From positions 13,210,418 to 13,274,417 of the forward strand of contig OX387605.1 in NCBI GenBank assembly GCA_947568835.1: a stretch of 64,000 nt of DNA. The letters are read 5' to 3'. Made by a program: the position numbers and the translations under genes. Under the pieces are notes generated by a model, which saw nothing but the letters and a program-made list of their open reading frames with translations, did not search any database and was not told where the DNA came from. The DNA is from Protonemura montana. Lineage: Eukaryota; Arthropoda; Insecta; Plecoptera; Nemouridae. Shown piece after piece: positions 45,751-59,677 of this stretch (the stretch's first letter is position 1; each line of letters starts with the position of its first letter).

Positions 45751-48700
45751 TCAAACATCGATTCGCTCTGTCTTGATTTCCGTCTTGATCTCCATCTTGG
45801 TCTCGGGCTCCGTCTTGATCTCGACCTTGGGCACCAGGAGGCTGTCCGTGCTGCTGCTGTCATCTGTGATGGCGGCAGCCGCGGGTGAACACCGTCCATT
45901 CTCCTGCGGCTCCTTGACAACGTCATTTGCGGACAGTTTGGCGAGCACAGCCAGCGAGTCCTTAACTGCATGGTATATGATGTTCTTGATTTGCAGTTTG
46001 TCCTCATGGTTCATGTGATCATTGGTGAGTTCACGGAACTCCTGCGTCAGGTGGAAGCAATGGGAGATGTTCTCCGGTGAGACAAAGTCCTCAGCGACTT
46101 TGATACAGTTGTGCAGGTTGCGCACCTGCCGAGCAAAGAACAAAAACGTTACGATCGTCATTTAGAGAAATCATGATAGGATAATGGTAAAATGGTAGAG
46201 CATTGCCTTGCATCAGTCGGTTAAAAAGCTCTATACAACAACACATCAGAAATCAGCAGTTGTAGTAGGATCATCATAAAAGGCAAGCAGGTAGCACACA
46301 TTCCAATAGATCACACAGAAATCTAACAGGCACATTTTCAAAATCAACTCTCAGAAAGTTAAACTATTCATTCAAAGAAACCATTAATCGAAAAAAGATC
46401 CAAATCAAACCAAGCACAAAAATTCGCAGATTAAGTTCCACTATAAAACAAGTAGGAAAGTGCAACTCCTCTGTCGATTGTGGTGTAGGACTTAATGGTA
46501 TTAAGTTATATAAATCTACCTCACTACTCATCCAATGAAAATCCAATCCCACGCTATCGTTGGTAAGAAACGAAACATTACATTAAACAGCATAAACCAG
46601 CCAATGAGCCTCACCTGATGGGGAGCGCCCGCCGGTATGAACACCGAGTCGCCCAGGCACTGGACAATGGCATAGCCCTGCACTCCATACTCCTTGTAGA
46701 GTCGTTCTCGCAGTACGCTGTCAAGGTACCAGCTCTGGTCGTGGATGGGATCGTTGTGTGGCTCAAGGCCGGAGCCGCGCTCAACGGACACCTTGTTGAG
46801 CAGGTCACGGATTTTGTCGGCATCGCGTGACTGGTAAATGTGCCACAGCGCACCGGGCATTTCGCCGCGCTCGCGAACCCGCCGCCGTGTCAAAATGTCG
46901 CAGCCTGCCTCGTCGATTGCACGGAATGCCTCTGTAAACGAGAGCGGTTTGCGTTAGAATAGGGTTGACCTCCAACTTAACCCAGAGAATAGCTTTTTAT
47001 TTTAGTTTGGTTGAGTAACTTTTCCAGAATTGTTTGCATGGTATAAATCTTTGGCTTTATCGATTATCTGTGAATTTTGTTAAAAAAATAAGCTAAATAA
47101 GAGGTTCCTTGAACCTCTTGTTCTTACAAGAGGTTACCAAGCTGCAAATGTATTTCCTAGCCAAAACTTGTGGTCTGCCTCACCTTTAATGTGCTCATCG
47201 TCATCTCCGTCCTTCGGAATGCCCACGTAGACCATGACGTTGACAGCGTCAGAGATGTCCAGGTGGAGATTTGTAGTGCCTTTGTTCGGGAAGAGTGCCG
47301 AGCCATAGGCGTTGTACATTTTGGGTCCGAGGTCGGGTCGTACGAAGCAGTCGGGCAGACGGCTGGCAAGGTTGAGCTTCCCTGACCTATGTGTGTACTC
47401 AGGCATAGGAAGCACACGCATCAGATCTGCAAACCGCGAAGGTAGCATCTCCGCAAAGTCTTCGCCAGGCGGCCAGTCTTTGAGTTTGAGCAGCATCGAC
47501 GTCCCAGACTCGTCTTTTAGCCGCTTTGAGAAGTGCTCGAACCCGTCCCAAAACTTGCGCATTGGCTGCTGTGGCACCACCTTGCCCGTCATGCAGTTGA
47601 CAAGGTCGTTCTTCTCGTCGCCAAAGTCGCGCGAAAACGAGTCGGGTGACCAGAGCGACATGTCAAGGTGCTTAGAGACGTCGGATACGACAACGGGCTG
47701 CCCGCGTTTCCACTGGTCCTGGAAGATTGCAGAGTTCCCTCGGTGTGTTGGGTCGGTGAGCCGCAGGAGGCGCCCGTCGCAGAGCCACGCGTGTGGGACG
47801 TCTGGGTAGAGTAGCTTGCTGACACCGAGGTTCATCACGCGGATCGGCAGCGGGTCCCGGCCACGCCGCGCAGACCGCCGAACAAAGTGTTTCAGCTCTC
47901 CATCAGCCGCTACTGCCACCGGCTTGACATCGACCGCGTCACCATTCTCATCGCGAGCTACGCTGTGCTCAATCACTGACGAGATGATGTCGTCCAGCGT
48001 ATCCAGCCGCGACTTCTTGGCAGAGGGCAGCGAGCTCGGTGATGACGATCTGCTGCCATTGGGCTTGTGCGAAGGCCGAATCAGCAGCTCCCGCAGCGTC
48101 GAGTAGTTGCCCTCGCGGTCTTCGTCCGATTCAGCGCCGCTGCCGTCGCCCGACTTCTTGTCCTCGTTGGAGAGTGCGACATCGGCCAGCCAGCTTAGCG
48201 TGCTCTTGCCGTCCGCCTTGACATCCCCGTTAGTGGTGCCGTTCTTTTCCTTGAGTTTCTCGTTTTCCTTCCGCACATTGAGCAAACCGTTCAGAGTTTG
48301 CGCGTGGATAAAACTCTCCATGCACGCGCCGTTGGTACCCTCCTTGAGCACGACAAACTCCTCTTTGATTTCAGGACAGCCACAATACTGCGGTATTCGC
48401 CACTGAGTGCGCACTTGGTGGACTTTCCGGCCGAGAGCGAGGAGGGAGTCGCCGGCGATGATCTGCGTGAGCATGAGCTTGTCTTGTTCGTGTGCGGCAC
48501 GGTTGGTGCAGTGTAGCCATGCAAAGCCGTCTTTGCCCTCCTTGCTGGAGTCGCCCCAGATCTTGACAGAGTCGCTCTTGCGTCCACGGTAGCAGTCAAT
48601 GCACACTACGAAGCCGCATTTGCCGCACGCCCAATGAAAGTTAAACAGCGTCGTGTCGCATACGTCGCACATCTCACGGACTCCCTGCACCACTCGCTTC

Positions 48701-51700
48701 CAAGCGATCGTCTTGTCTGCAACAACACACAAAAACAGTCAATAGGATGCCACTTTGACCAATAGGAATGCATCCACAAATGGAAGATCAGCAAAAATAC
48801 TGAGTTCAATTGAAACTTCATAAACATGCTGCAGGCACAAATTTGCCCAAAATAACTTGCCAAACATTAACACAAATAATTACTTTACAAATAACTAGAG
48901 AAACAATAACTCTTAGCTGACTGGTGCTTGCTTGCTAATAATAAACTTAGTAACATATTTTTGTAGATACCAGTTATGTCCTAACTGAATAAATCTGTCA
49001 GTGATTCAAAATAACAATCAACCCATTTAATGAAGACCCAGCCCAGAAGGTCTAGAGACGCACCTTCGGACATGTGGACGTTAATGGCGCCCTTCTCTTG
49101 CTCGAGCAGGTCGCAGAACTGGTCGCCGACCTGCGCAAGAAGGAGCCGCGCCATTTCGACGTCAAGGTCCGCAGGCTGCGTGTCGGGGTACGGCAGCCAC
49201 AGCCTCAGGTCTTCCTGCCAAACACACCGCTGTTAGTAAGTACTCCCTTGTTGTGGTTTCATGCCCCCAAAATCATCAGATGCTACTTAGTACTTTCACA
49301 TCAAGTATATGTTATATAGCCGAAAACATACGAGAACATGGGGGAAACTGTATATTTATACTTTTTTTTTACAGCTATCACAAACTATAGAAAAGTATAA
49401 AATGTTAAAAACCTTTCCAAAATGTTATTTTGTTGTATTTCCAGTCGTCTCCAGTCGTCTCTAAAGACAATTTTATTTCAAGGAAACGAACTCATTTAAA
49501 AGTAGCACAAAAGGACCGCACAAAAGTACACTGGTATTTTACTGTCCTAATTATTGAAATCTCAGCCCTTTTATGCATGCAGTTCAGTGAAACAAGAATC
49601 ATTGATGCTCACCTCTGCAGAATCCCGCATTGGGTCTGAGAAGCCTGCAATTGCCAATTGGCCGTTTTTGGTGTATCTGAGTCGTCGAAAGGCGTAGAAA
49701 CGGCAGAATATGTTTGGGGTGTTCTTTGACCGCTGGTTTGGCGTCCACCGACACTCCCGGCACTTCGCTAGTTTGGGCGCCACCTGTTGAGAGAACATCA
49801 GGTTAGGTTGGCATGATAGTGGAATTCACTAGCCAAAAAGTGAATATAAAAAAGAACCAGTAAAATGTACAATAATGTTTTATCAAATCATCTCTAAAAA
49901 AGTTAATAACTTTACTGTGATTGAAAGATAATATAAGTTGCAATACAACCCAAGATATGGTTACTTAAGGAAACAGCCCTAAAATGATTATAAGAGAAAA
50001 GCTACAAAAATGCCGTCTGCATCAATATTCCTGAAGGGGTTTTGCAAATACTGGGGAAGATGAATTTTGGCTTCACAACATTGTTGGTGCAAGCTGCTCA
50101 TTGATGAGGAAAATATTAAGTGGGTAGCAGATTAAGTAGCTCACCTCAAAGCAGGCTCCGTCCTGCAAAAACGACTCTCCAGTCTTCTTCAGCTGTCCAA
50201 CAGGAGGCTTTTGGAACGGGTCACGGGCAGCTGAGACTGGAGGTTCGGGGCGCCCTTTCTTCGGACGGGGCTCCTCCCGTGACTCGTTTTTTGACGGCTT
50301 AGGCCGACGGCCACGCTTTCTTGCGCTGCCGCCGCCATTTGGTTTCTTTCCACCGCCGGACTGCGTGGCCGATGTGCCACTGTCGGAATCCTTGTCGCTA
50401 CCGGACTCGTTGTCGCTGTCGCTACCGGAGTCGCTAGCAGCAGCTGCAGCCAGCCGCTTGCGCTTCTCCTCGGCGGCCGCCTTACGCGCAGCATTGCCGT
50501 TGCCTTTCTTCCGCTTGGCTTTTGGGGGCTTTCTCTTTGGTGGCGTCTTCCGTGCCTCGCTCTCAGAGCTGGACGAGTCGTCGATGCTGGGCTTGGGGAG
50601 GAGGTCTCCTCCGTGCCCGTTGAGCAGCGGCTCCTTGCCAATGGGCGAGCCCTTGCGCGGTTTGCCTGGGGATCGCTTGGGACCGCCCCCACTGGGGCTG
50701 GACACTGAACTGTTTGACGAGTCCTTCACAGCAACGCTCATAGGCAGAGTGATGCACGTGCCACCACCAACCAGGCCTGTAGTGTCCTCAGCCCCGTCCT
50801 CGCCCGAGTGCCTCTGTAGCCACGCCTTCTTGAGCTTGTGCACAGGGTAGTTAGAGGCCCGTGCTGGGCCTGGACTGTTGCTCTTGTCGGAGTCAGCGTG
50901 TGCCTTGGCAGGTGTGAAAGGTGGGCTGGGGGCAGGGCTATCACGTGCCACACCCCCCGTCGCAGAGCCAGCACTACTGGGTCGCGGTGAGGTGGCAGGC
51001 GGTGTGGCAGTGGGCGCACAGAACGCCGCCGCATTCACTACGGTGGTGATGGTGGTGGCAGCATTGGCAATTAGCGGGCTGGGCTCGCACACTCTTGCTA
51101 GCTGAGGCAGAGGTGGGGCCTCACAGCGGCGGCGCTTCTCTGCGGCTATGGCGGCCACGTTGATAATTGGCGCACCTTTGCGCTTAGGCGAGCCTGCGTC
51201 ATCTCGGCCCCCGGCAACACCCAGGTCCAGGGGCTGCGTCTGGAACGCAACAGGTGGGTGCGCACCGCCCCCCGGCCGGTACTCGAATCGGCCATGTGAG
51301 CTGTGGGCGGGCGGCGGTGGAAGGTGGCTTTGAGGGGGTGGTGCAGTCATGTACGGTGAGGGCGCCTTGGTGGGCGGCGCCGTCGCCACAGCCTCCTGGC
51401 GCGGTAGGTTTGCCGCGATACCTGCTGTTGGCTTGCCGTAAATGTGTGCGGGTGCGGGGCTGCTGACCTTGGGCTTCAGCGCTGCCTGGTTGGCGGCGGG
51501 GGGAGGGTAGTGTGCGGCGGCGGGCGAGGGGTATGGGTAGGACGCCACCGACGCCTTCGGTGCAGAGTACTGATAGCGTTCAGGAGGTGAGGGATGCGGC
51601 GCAGGACGTAGTGCGTGCGGGCTTGGCTGGCCTCCGCGGTGCGCTGTCTTGGCCGGCTCCATAGCGTGGTGAGGGCTTGCCGCGTATCGCTGTCCGCGGT

Positions 51701-51734
51701 GAAACTCATACTGCGCCTTTTGCTGCTGGTAGTG

Positions 51735-51773
<39 letters not shown>

Positions 51774-54700
51774 GTGCATTGGGTGCTTCGGAGAGTGCAG
51801 TTTGTGCTCATTCTTGACAATCACCGAGGAGCCCTTGAGGTCGCTCATGAGTGGTGGTGGGTTGGGCAGCATCATGTCTCGCTCCGACTTGACGCTGATG
51901 GCGGGTTTGGGCTTGCCGTCGTGTGACAGGAAGCCCACAGGTTGGTACGCAGGGTAGCCAAACAGGTTGAAGTTGGGTTCGGCTTTGGGCAGTGATGCGT
52001 GTGACTTTTCGCCATGCGGGGAGGGTTTTGGTTGCGATCGGCTATGCGCCGGCGGCGGGTACTCCGGCTTCGGTACACTTGATCGCTGAGAAGACGCCTG
52101 TGAAGCAAACTGTACCTTTAGAATGTTTGTTGGATGTTCTGCCTCTTTGATGGAAGTGTGGGATTTGAATATGAATAACACTTGGTTTTTTGTCAACCCC
52201 AAAGCTATTCAAGGCAATCAACCCAATCAACTTGCTGGCAAATCCTGGCTATTCCATGTTTCCTTCCCTGCATTGCTCTAAGTACCATCCATGACAAGTT
52301 TTCTTTCGATTCATGAACCATAATGAGGAGATAATTGAGTAGCTAACATTTCTATCTTCTCTGGCACTTCAATACCAAAAGTGGTATTTTGGACATGCCT
52401 GTTGTCGAAGAATAGCATAAACTGCATGATTAGAATGCTTTGACAGCTGGGCTGAGAACTGTGATTAAATATGTAGATAAGGCTTGTGTTGCCAGTGTAA
52501 TGTATTTTGGAATACAAATCTATGGAATGATCTTGAATTGATATTTTTGCACAAGATATTATTTCTTTGTGATTTCCCCTACAAAATACAAAAATTCCCT
52601 TCATCCCAATAGGAGCAATTCACAACTGTAGCAGGCACTTGAACTGCCAATCTGATCCCACTTTAAGTTCAAAGTTAATTTTAACACTAATATCTCAGGA
52701 CAGTACATAATTATGAGAAGACCGAACAATCTCGGGGAACTAGGTTACCGAGGTCTGCGAAATGGGACTGCTACCAAGGCCAGAAAGAGTGTCAAACCAA
52801 GGTCTTTGCTAGGCAAGTGTCCCGCGGCAAATACGTGGACCATAATGGTTTGGGGTGACTTTGGTGGAGTGTGTCAGTTTGGAGACTCACCGGACTTTGT
52901 GCGTAGTAGACTCGCTCCCGTTCCCGAACGGCGTCTTGTCTTAGCCGCTCACTGTTGGCAATCTGCCGCTCGCGCTGGTGGTGCAGCGCGTCCAATTCGG
53001 CTCGTTGTTTCCTCTCTTCGGCTTCGGCGCGGTCTCTCGATGGCACCTGCTGTTGTTGCTGCTGCTGGGGCACCGTGTTTATCACGTTCCACGACATCCG
53101 TTGCTGCAGAGAAAGGGAGGACTAGGTTCAGGCTTATGATAGTTTTTAGACTCATGTCTACTTTATCTAACCTTAGCACTAGTTTTGACAAAAACATATC
53201 CATCAATGCATTTAGGATGCTTGAACTAGGTATAATTCTTACAATTTTTTGTGGTTTTTTTGTTATCAGAAAATTGTCAGGACTGCTCTTTTCTGAAAAA
53301 GTAACAGGTATAAGTTATGAAACGTTGGGAAATTTAGTTGTTCTTCACTTAGCATTCAAAACCCAGTTCAAAAAGTTTTTGTCATGTTTAGGCTTCGCTA
53401 TGTCTGCAGGCTTATTTGCTGTCCTCACATGAACATCATGTTTGCATGAAGTCTTGCAGTTAGCGATAGTGTGTAATGAGTGAGACCAGATAGACTGAGA
53501 AAGCATTCAAAGTATTGAGCATAGGTAACAGCTGTTCCTATTTTTAGTAACACCTTTGATCATGTTAATTGGGTTTGTGACTGGACAAGATTTCTGAAAG
53601 TGAGTGAGATTTTTTGCACAAAATTTTGATGAGTGTTCATTGCAACACGCACATACAAATAAGTGCATGCATGCATGCATGAGAAGCAATGCAGTGGTGT
53701 GAAACAGTTGTTACTAAGTATCTGCTTTGTATAAACTTAATTAAGGAATATACCACTTTCAAGTTGGTAAATATGTAATATTATTAATGCTAATTATCAT
53801 TTAATAACTGCATATTCTTGGAGCAGTTAATTTGCAATTGCCAGGATTAATAGAAAATTGAATGCGTCATGAATATGCATAAAATTAGTTTGCAAAGAGA
53901 AAATACTAGATGAATTGATAAGCATTTTTACACAAAAAGTATCGCAATCTTTGCACACTGATATTTATAATCACAAGTGCATAGTACATTCTGTGCTATA
54001 CACAATCTGATTGGTGTGCTGCCAATCAAAACAGTTCGATTTTGTGCTATTTCAAGTTTAAACAAATTTCCTATGTACTATCTGCTAAACTACACACGTT
54101 ATTGAATACAGCAATCGTGATATTAAGTAATCATTCCAAGCAATTATTTACAATGAGATATGAAAAATTTGTTATCAGCGGCAAGGTTCACAAGCCACAA
54201 TCTTTTTTTAAACCGCAGATAAGCCGAATCGAAACCCGATAGCATATCAGTTATGTTTCAGCATAAACACTGATCACACTTCCTGCATACAACGTCAATT
54301 CCGCAGGCGACCAAGGAAATAGAGGGCACAAACCTTTTGGTGCGCCAGCCTCAGCGACTCCTCGAAGTGTTTGTGGACAGCTTGTTCGGCTGCTCTCTGC
54401 TTCTCCTGTCGCTCTCGCTCCTGTTCACGCTCTTGCCGTTGTTCCCGTTCTCGTTCCATCAGCTTGTCGCGCTCCTGCTTTTCTCGCTCTTGTCGCTCTT
54501 TGTGCTGCTTCTCCATGTCGCGGACCTCCTGGTCTCGCCGTTCCCTGCAAGCAAGAAAACTCTCGTCACACTTCACTTACTCCCGCGGGAGCCATTTGAC
54601 GCTGACCCGACGGTCGGGATAAAATCCGTTTAATTGAAATCGAGCACAGCGTGCACAGCGCAGATCGCAGTGACTGGATCGCCTGCTCTTCAGATTGCAT

Positions 54701-57700
54701 CGCTCGCCTGAATCATTCCCGACAGATGCTACCGGGGGTAGTTACTACAGGAAACGGTCGTCCTCCCCTAGTGAATCGCTTTCCCCTTATATGCGCGCGG
54801 CCCCTTCCACCACGCCGATCACGCAAACTTGACAGCATCATCAATAAAGGGAACACCCAAAGCAGGAATTTGAGCACGCAGCGTTGTCACATAAGCATTG
54901 ATTTAATTCGTGAATAAATTACTACTACGCATATTCCCATGAATACACACGGTGCAGTCAACACTTTGATCAGTTAGAAATAAGCACTCGCTTCCTCGAA
55001 ACAAACACCAACTACGCGTTAACTAACAGATTGCAACGATGACGACAGTGACAATAATGATGATGATGATGGTACTAATAATGAAGACAGGACGGCCGCC
55101 TGATCGCGACCGCACGAGTGTCGCTGACCCACTTGGCTGCTATGATTCACCCTAATCACGACGAGCGGAATAAGTGGTCATTTAACAGCGGGTCACTGCC
55201 GTTTCGCGAGGCGAGAAGACGCAAAGGAGTAGCATCAACCCAAAGCTCCTAGCGTCCAATTAGGTGCACGTCGCAAATCGCCGGACGGCCCCCCGAGGGG
55301 GACGACGTCGTGACCGTCGACTTACACGATCGCGTTCCGCCGGCTGACCGCTAGCACTTCCATGGGTCACAACAACGAAGTATACACTTCGGGAAAGCGA
55401 TGTTTTTGCCGTTCACGAATCGTCACCGGTGAACGCATCTCGAAACCGATTCAGGACGTGAAGTGCACTTTGATATCCAAACGACTTCCTGCGCAATGGG
55501 TATAAGGTCGCTGGTGTTAAGCCGGTGATGAATTCGTCGACGTGCCGTGCACCAAACGAGCAGCAGGTACGAAGACGGCTGCACACGGAGCTGACTGTCA
55601 CTCTCCGAGTGCTTCTGCTCACTGCTGGTAGTAGTCCCAGACGGCAAGCGGAGGCTGTGCATTGGATGGAGCACACAAAGCCGAGACTAGCCGATGTGTT
55701 ACCGACGATCGCTACACCTAAGTCCTCAGGGCCATCAAAGCTTTCAAAGGAAGACTTTCGCCTGTGTTGCCAAAACTGCACTCCTCAGTCGCCGTGAGTC
55801 TCGAGTCGTGACACACATGCGGTTGCTCAGTGTTAGGAGATCAGTCATCCGAGATGATGGGGCAAGGAGCTCGCCTTCTGCTGCGAGTTCGTGCCGCTAG
55901 ACGTCCGTCTGACATCTGCATAAGATCACGGAGGGCGCCTTGCGCTGCCGGCAAGGAGGCAGGCCAAGCACGGAGCTTACATCGGTGAGGAGCTGGCGGA
56001 CCAAGAAGTGCAACGTGGAATGCCTTTCTGGCCGAACAAACAAAGGGCTGGCTGCCGAGAAACTGGTCCGGCCACGGACTGGTTTGGCGACCAAGACTTG
56101 ATGAGCGATGATCGAGGTGACCTCTCCTTCCATCTGACACATGAATAGCTCGCCAATTTGGACGGCTTGTTCGTTTGTGGACGTCGGCCAGCATGTAAGG
56201 AGGTCGTTGTGTAGTTTCAGCGATTGCAGTGAATCATCGATAGATTGCTGTATAAAACGTATTTGCTTAAAGATGCCAAGCATTCTAATCTAACCCTAGG
56301 CCAAGACAAATATTGGGAGTATCAGAAAATGAGCTACGGAGGCAAATTTCGACAAGCGTCTGGCCATCTGTCTAACGACCCTAATCACTTGACCTGATCA
56401 AAAAACGTCCGCAACGAACCAATCAAAGACTATATCATCATCACAAACATCGAAACACAAGACGTAAACATGAAACTTGCGCTCTCTGCTGTAGGATATG
56501 AGACCAGCAAAATGTCGTATTTTGCCGTGCACACGATACAGCACACACAAAAGGGGTTAGTTTTTATTGCTCGACCTCCTCGGCACCAGATGCTCGGCCG
56601 TGCCGTCGTCGCCGTGTTCTTGACAACTCTTGCACCTGCCTTCCCGCACCGAGACACGAGATCCCATTTACCTTCACCTTCGTTGCGCTAGCTGGCTGGC
56701 TTCGAACCAAGCCCCATTAGGCGACCACGGAAAATTGTGATCGTCGCCTCTGTGCCAGCGAGGTGGCGTCGTGAAATCACGGTTACCTAGGATGACATTC
56801 AAAAGTTGCTGTCGGTCCGCCATCTAGCACGTTTTGATTGGGATGCAAAACCAGCGGTCGAGTTGCCGTGACATGGTCGAGTGGAACAAGACCAAGAAAA
56901 CCACGTTTTGACTCTTTCATCCGAAGGACACACAATTTAAGAACGGTGAATAGGATGTTGTCGCAAAGAGCGAGTTCGACGGAAACCTGATAAAAAAAAT
57001 GACGAGGAGTGACTCATCCGATCACGTGAATCACAACAAAGCCACTACACACAACCGCGAAAGGTAACGAAGTGATGGGGGGCACAAGAACCTCCACGTC
57101 ATTCCGGTACAACGGCACGGCACCGATCCCAGGTAATGCAACGCGAGCGAGTAATCGCGTTGGTCCAATTAACACGGCCGGTTCAAGGTGCGCGAGTGCG
57201 ATGAGAATGAACGTGCGACGCTCTATTGTCTGGTAACAAGTTCACATCTAAGAACGCACCAGCGGCTACCTGCCTGCATGTAGCGTGCATGCCTCGACTG
57301 GCTGGCCTCATCAGAAAGCGATATCATCCTCCTCTCGATTATGCAATAAAAATATCACGAACGCAACGGCTCATGAAGCCAAATTAAATATTACTCACAG
57401 CATAACAATGGGTTTTCTGGAGAGGGTTAAGAGGTGTGGAACGGGTGATAAGGGGGGGGGGGGATTTCCTTTGCGCACATGTGGGGAGCGAGATGGCCAA
57501 TGGCTATCGTGACAGGTGCATGCACGCACGGCAATGCAGTTGAGTGCATTTTCGAAGCGATACACCGATGTGGGCGGCACGTGGTTCGAAAGTGAAGTCA
57601 CGAACAAAGTTATAGTCCTCCAACTTCTGACAGAAGCCGAATGAAACGACGCCAGCTAGTGAAATTGTGATTCAATATCCATGAAAAGTAAAACGTACAA

Positions 57701-59677
57701 CCGCTGTATTGTTCCGACAGCGGCGATCGAGTGGCTGAGCGAGGCCAAGTCGTCCACGCTCTATCGAACGGAGTCGCCGTCGAAATGTGCCTCGAGCGGG
57801 CCGAATCGCGACTAGGGCATTACGCAAGAAGTAGTAGCGCGCTTATCTCTCTATTATCCAGCCACTGGAGGACGCCGTCGGAGTCACAGCCGCCGACGCC
57901 CGGGGCATGAACATGGAACAGCCAACTGCAGGCGCTCGATCCAAAGCGTGCAATACTACGGCGGACCGGGTTTCGGCGAAATTACGATAATTGAGGGACT
58001 GGCACGTGGACGAACTGACCCAAAAAGCACCGAAAAAGTAACCAATCGATTTGAACTCAACTGGCACTGGTGGCTGCCAACCATGCTATTGTTTTGTGGC
58101 AAACGATTGCTTGCTGCACCGTCAGAAATGGTGACCTATATTTTCAACGGAGGTCATTATGCGAAACAAGAAGAATTGCAGGACGGCAAAGATAGCGAAG
58201 ATCATCAAAACTCACCTGATTAGTCTTTCGTGGCGGCTCATGTCCTGCGCGTAAGCGCGCTCTCTCTCGAGCTGCTCCTCGGCCGCCGGATGCGCAGAGC
58301 CCATCATGTGAGCGCCGACAGGGAGCGGCGCGTATCGCGGCTTCCACAGCATCTCGGGCATCTGCGCGTACAGCCCGGGCGGAGGTAGGTGGGGGTGGTG
58401 GTGCATGGGGTGCGCTGCAAGCAACGCCGGCGGCTGCGCGTAGTGCGCGGCCAACAGGGCCTGCGCGTTGCGTTCAGACGCGGCGCTGCGCTCGGCTGCG
58501 CTCGCCGCCGACGAAGAGGAGGGCGGCGCGGATGGCTGCGCGGACGCCTGCGCGGACGCCTGCGCGGCTGCCGAATGGGACATCAGCAACGACTGGTGCT
58601 GTACGCTCTGCACGTGGCGCACATGGGGTTCGAGTTGCAGCAGCGACGGATCGCGCCACACTCGCACAGGTTCGGGGGCGCCTAGTTTCGATTCGACGCT
58701 GCCTCCCGCGTTGGCGGCGGCGGCAGCGGCGGCGTTGGCGGCCTGCTGCAGGAACAGCGGCGACCGGTTGCTCGACGACGACGCGTTGGCGGCGGCGTTG
58801 GCAGCGTTGGGTGCGGGCTCGTCCGAGCTGCTTAGCGCGCTGGACCGCGAGCCGCTGCGTTCATCACCGCTTGCGCAGCTTCCGGAGCGCAGCGAGCTCA
58901 CGCCCGAGTCGGACCGGTCGTCAGGGAAGCGCAGCAACGTGACTCCCGGGTCGCCGGCGAGCTCCATCCTGCTGAACGGCGAGGACGAGCACAGTGGTAC
59001 GTCATCGTCCTCCTGACTCGACGACGCGCAGTCGGGCACGCCACTGACGCTGCGCGCGGTCTCGCCGCCGCTGCTCAGGGGACGCGGCACACGGACGACG
59101 GTCTCGGCGGGCGGCACACGCTCGTCGTCGTCGTCGTCGCACGGGGCACTCGGGTCACTCGCCGGGGGGTCGGCGTCGCGGATCACTGCGCTGCAATCCG
59201 GCAGCAGGACATGGCACTCAATGAGGGTCGCGGCACTCGGCACTGCGGACGTTGCGGCCACTGACGCGCTCGTATCCTCGGTCCGGGGCACTTCACCACT
59301 TGGCGACACTGTTAGGGGTGCACACTCGGCGACGGTGGCAACCTCCTCGTCGACCGGCGTCGAACTGGTTGCGTCCGGCGCGGCGGCGGGTTTCCTGTGT
59401 CGGAGCGAGCACCTCTCGACAGCAGGCGTCGGCACTCGGGTCCGGAGTTTCTTCCTGTTCTTTTGCGCGGCTTCTTCTAGCACTTTCTTCCTGAGCTTCG
59501 GCTTCCGCTTGGCGGGCGCCCGCTTTTTGTTCTCAACGTCCTCCTTATTAGCCGGGGGCGGCGGCGGGGGCGGTGTGGGGGGCAGCGGCGTTCTAGGCGG
59601 AGGGTTCACTGATGGCAACTCCTCGGACTTCCGTTTGCCGCGCGTTCGCTTGCTGAGGCAGACGGTGCTCTGGTTAC
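45751..59677 (-). CDS. KDM3: KDM3-family (JMJD1C-like) histone H3K9 demethylase, nine exons, 5' end uncertain
   Basis: Removes mono- and dimethyl marks from H3K9 with Fe(II) and 2-oxoglutarate in the nucleus. Exons: 59677-58216, 54544-54334, 53103-52891, 52097-50145, 49783-49613, 49214-49064, 48716-47184, 46931-46615, 46125-45751. All eight junctions keep frame, giving about 2,128 residues. Order: a long disordered Ala/Ser/Pro region; an Arg/Glu-rich helix; a polyQ-bearing region; [15 protein letters not shown] and [13 protein letters not shown] as in JMJD1C; the C6 zinc finger [18 protein letters not shown]; an LXXLL motif (LRELL); then the JmjC domain. Iron ligands are intact (NLHLD, distal His in [10 protein letters not shown]). 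The tail carries several IKTE SUMO motifs. The first exon starts in phase 1, so at least one coding exon lies further upstream. A 46-base candidate is at 63196-63151. The vertebrate N-terminal Tudor-like region was not found. Confidence 0.95.
51734..51772 (-). repeat. Polyglutamine (CAG)n tract in KDM3
   Basis: About 13 glutamine codons, mostly CAG, within the 651-codon KDM3 exon. A second, shorter Q run lies in the exon at 53103-52891. Confidence 0.9.
53136..53198 (+). repeat. Short dispersed repeat shared with 18.2 kb
   Basis: Nearly the same ~60 bases as 18212-18275, here in a KDM3 intron just upstream (on the minus strand) of the exon starting at 53103, and antisense to KDM3. Confidence 0.7.
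54545..58215. other. Large 5' intron of KDM3
   Basis: A 3.7-kb intron between the Ala/Ser-rich exon and the Arg/Glu-rich exon. It is rich in CpG compared with the rest of the window and contains a poly(G) tract at 57450-57461. Open frames on both strands lack domain motifs. I see no second gene inside it. Confidence 0.6.

Noticed and set aside
46190-46250. tRNA-like stretch (aatggtagagcattgccttg)
   Set aside because: It resembles the A-box and anticodon arm of a tRNA-Ala/Cys, but no B-box (GGTTCGAATCC) and no closing acceptor stem follow. At most a remnant.
52713-53432. 239-codon plus-strand open frame with hydrophobic C-terminal part
   Set aside because: It crosses a KDM3 exon on the other strand and the 60-base dispersed repeat at 53136. 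No family motif and no splice logic.
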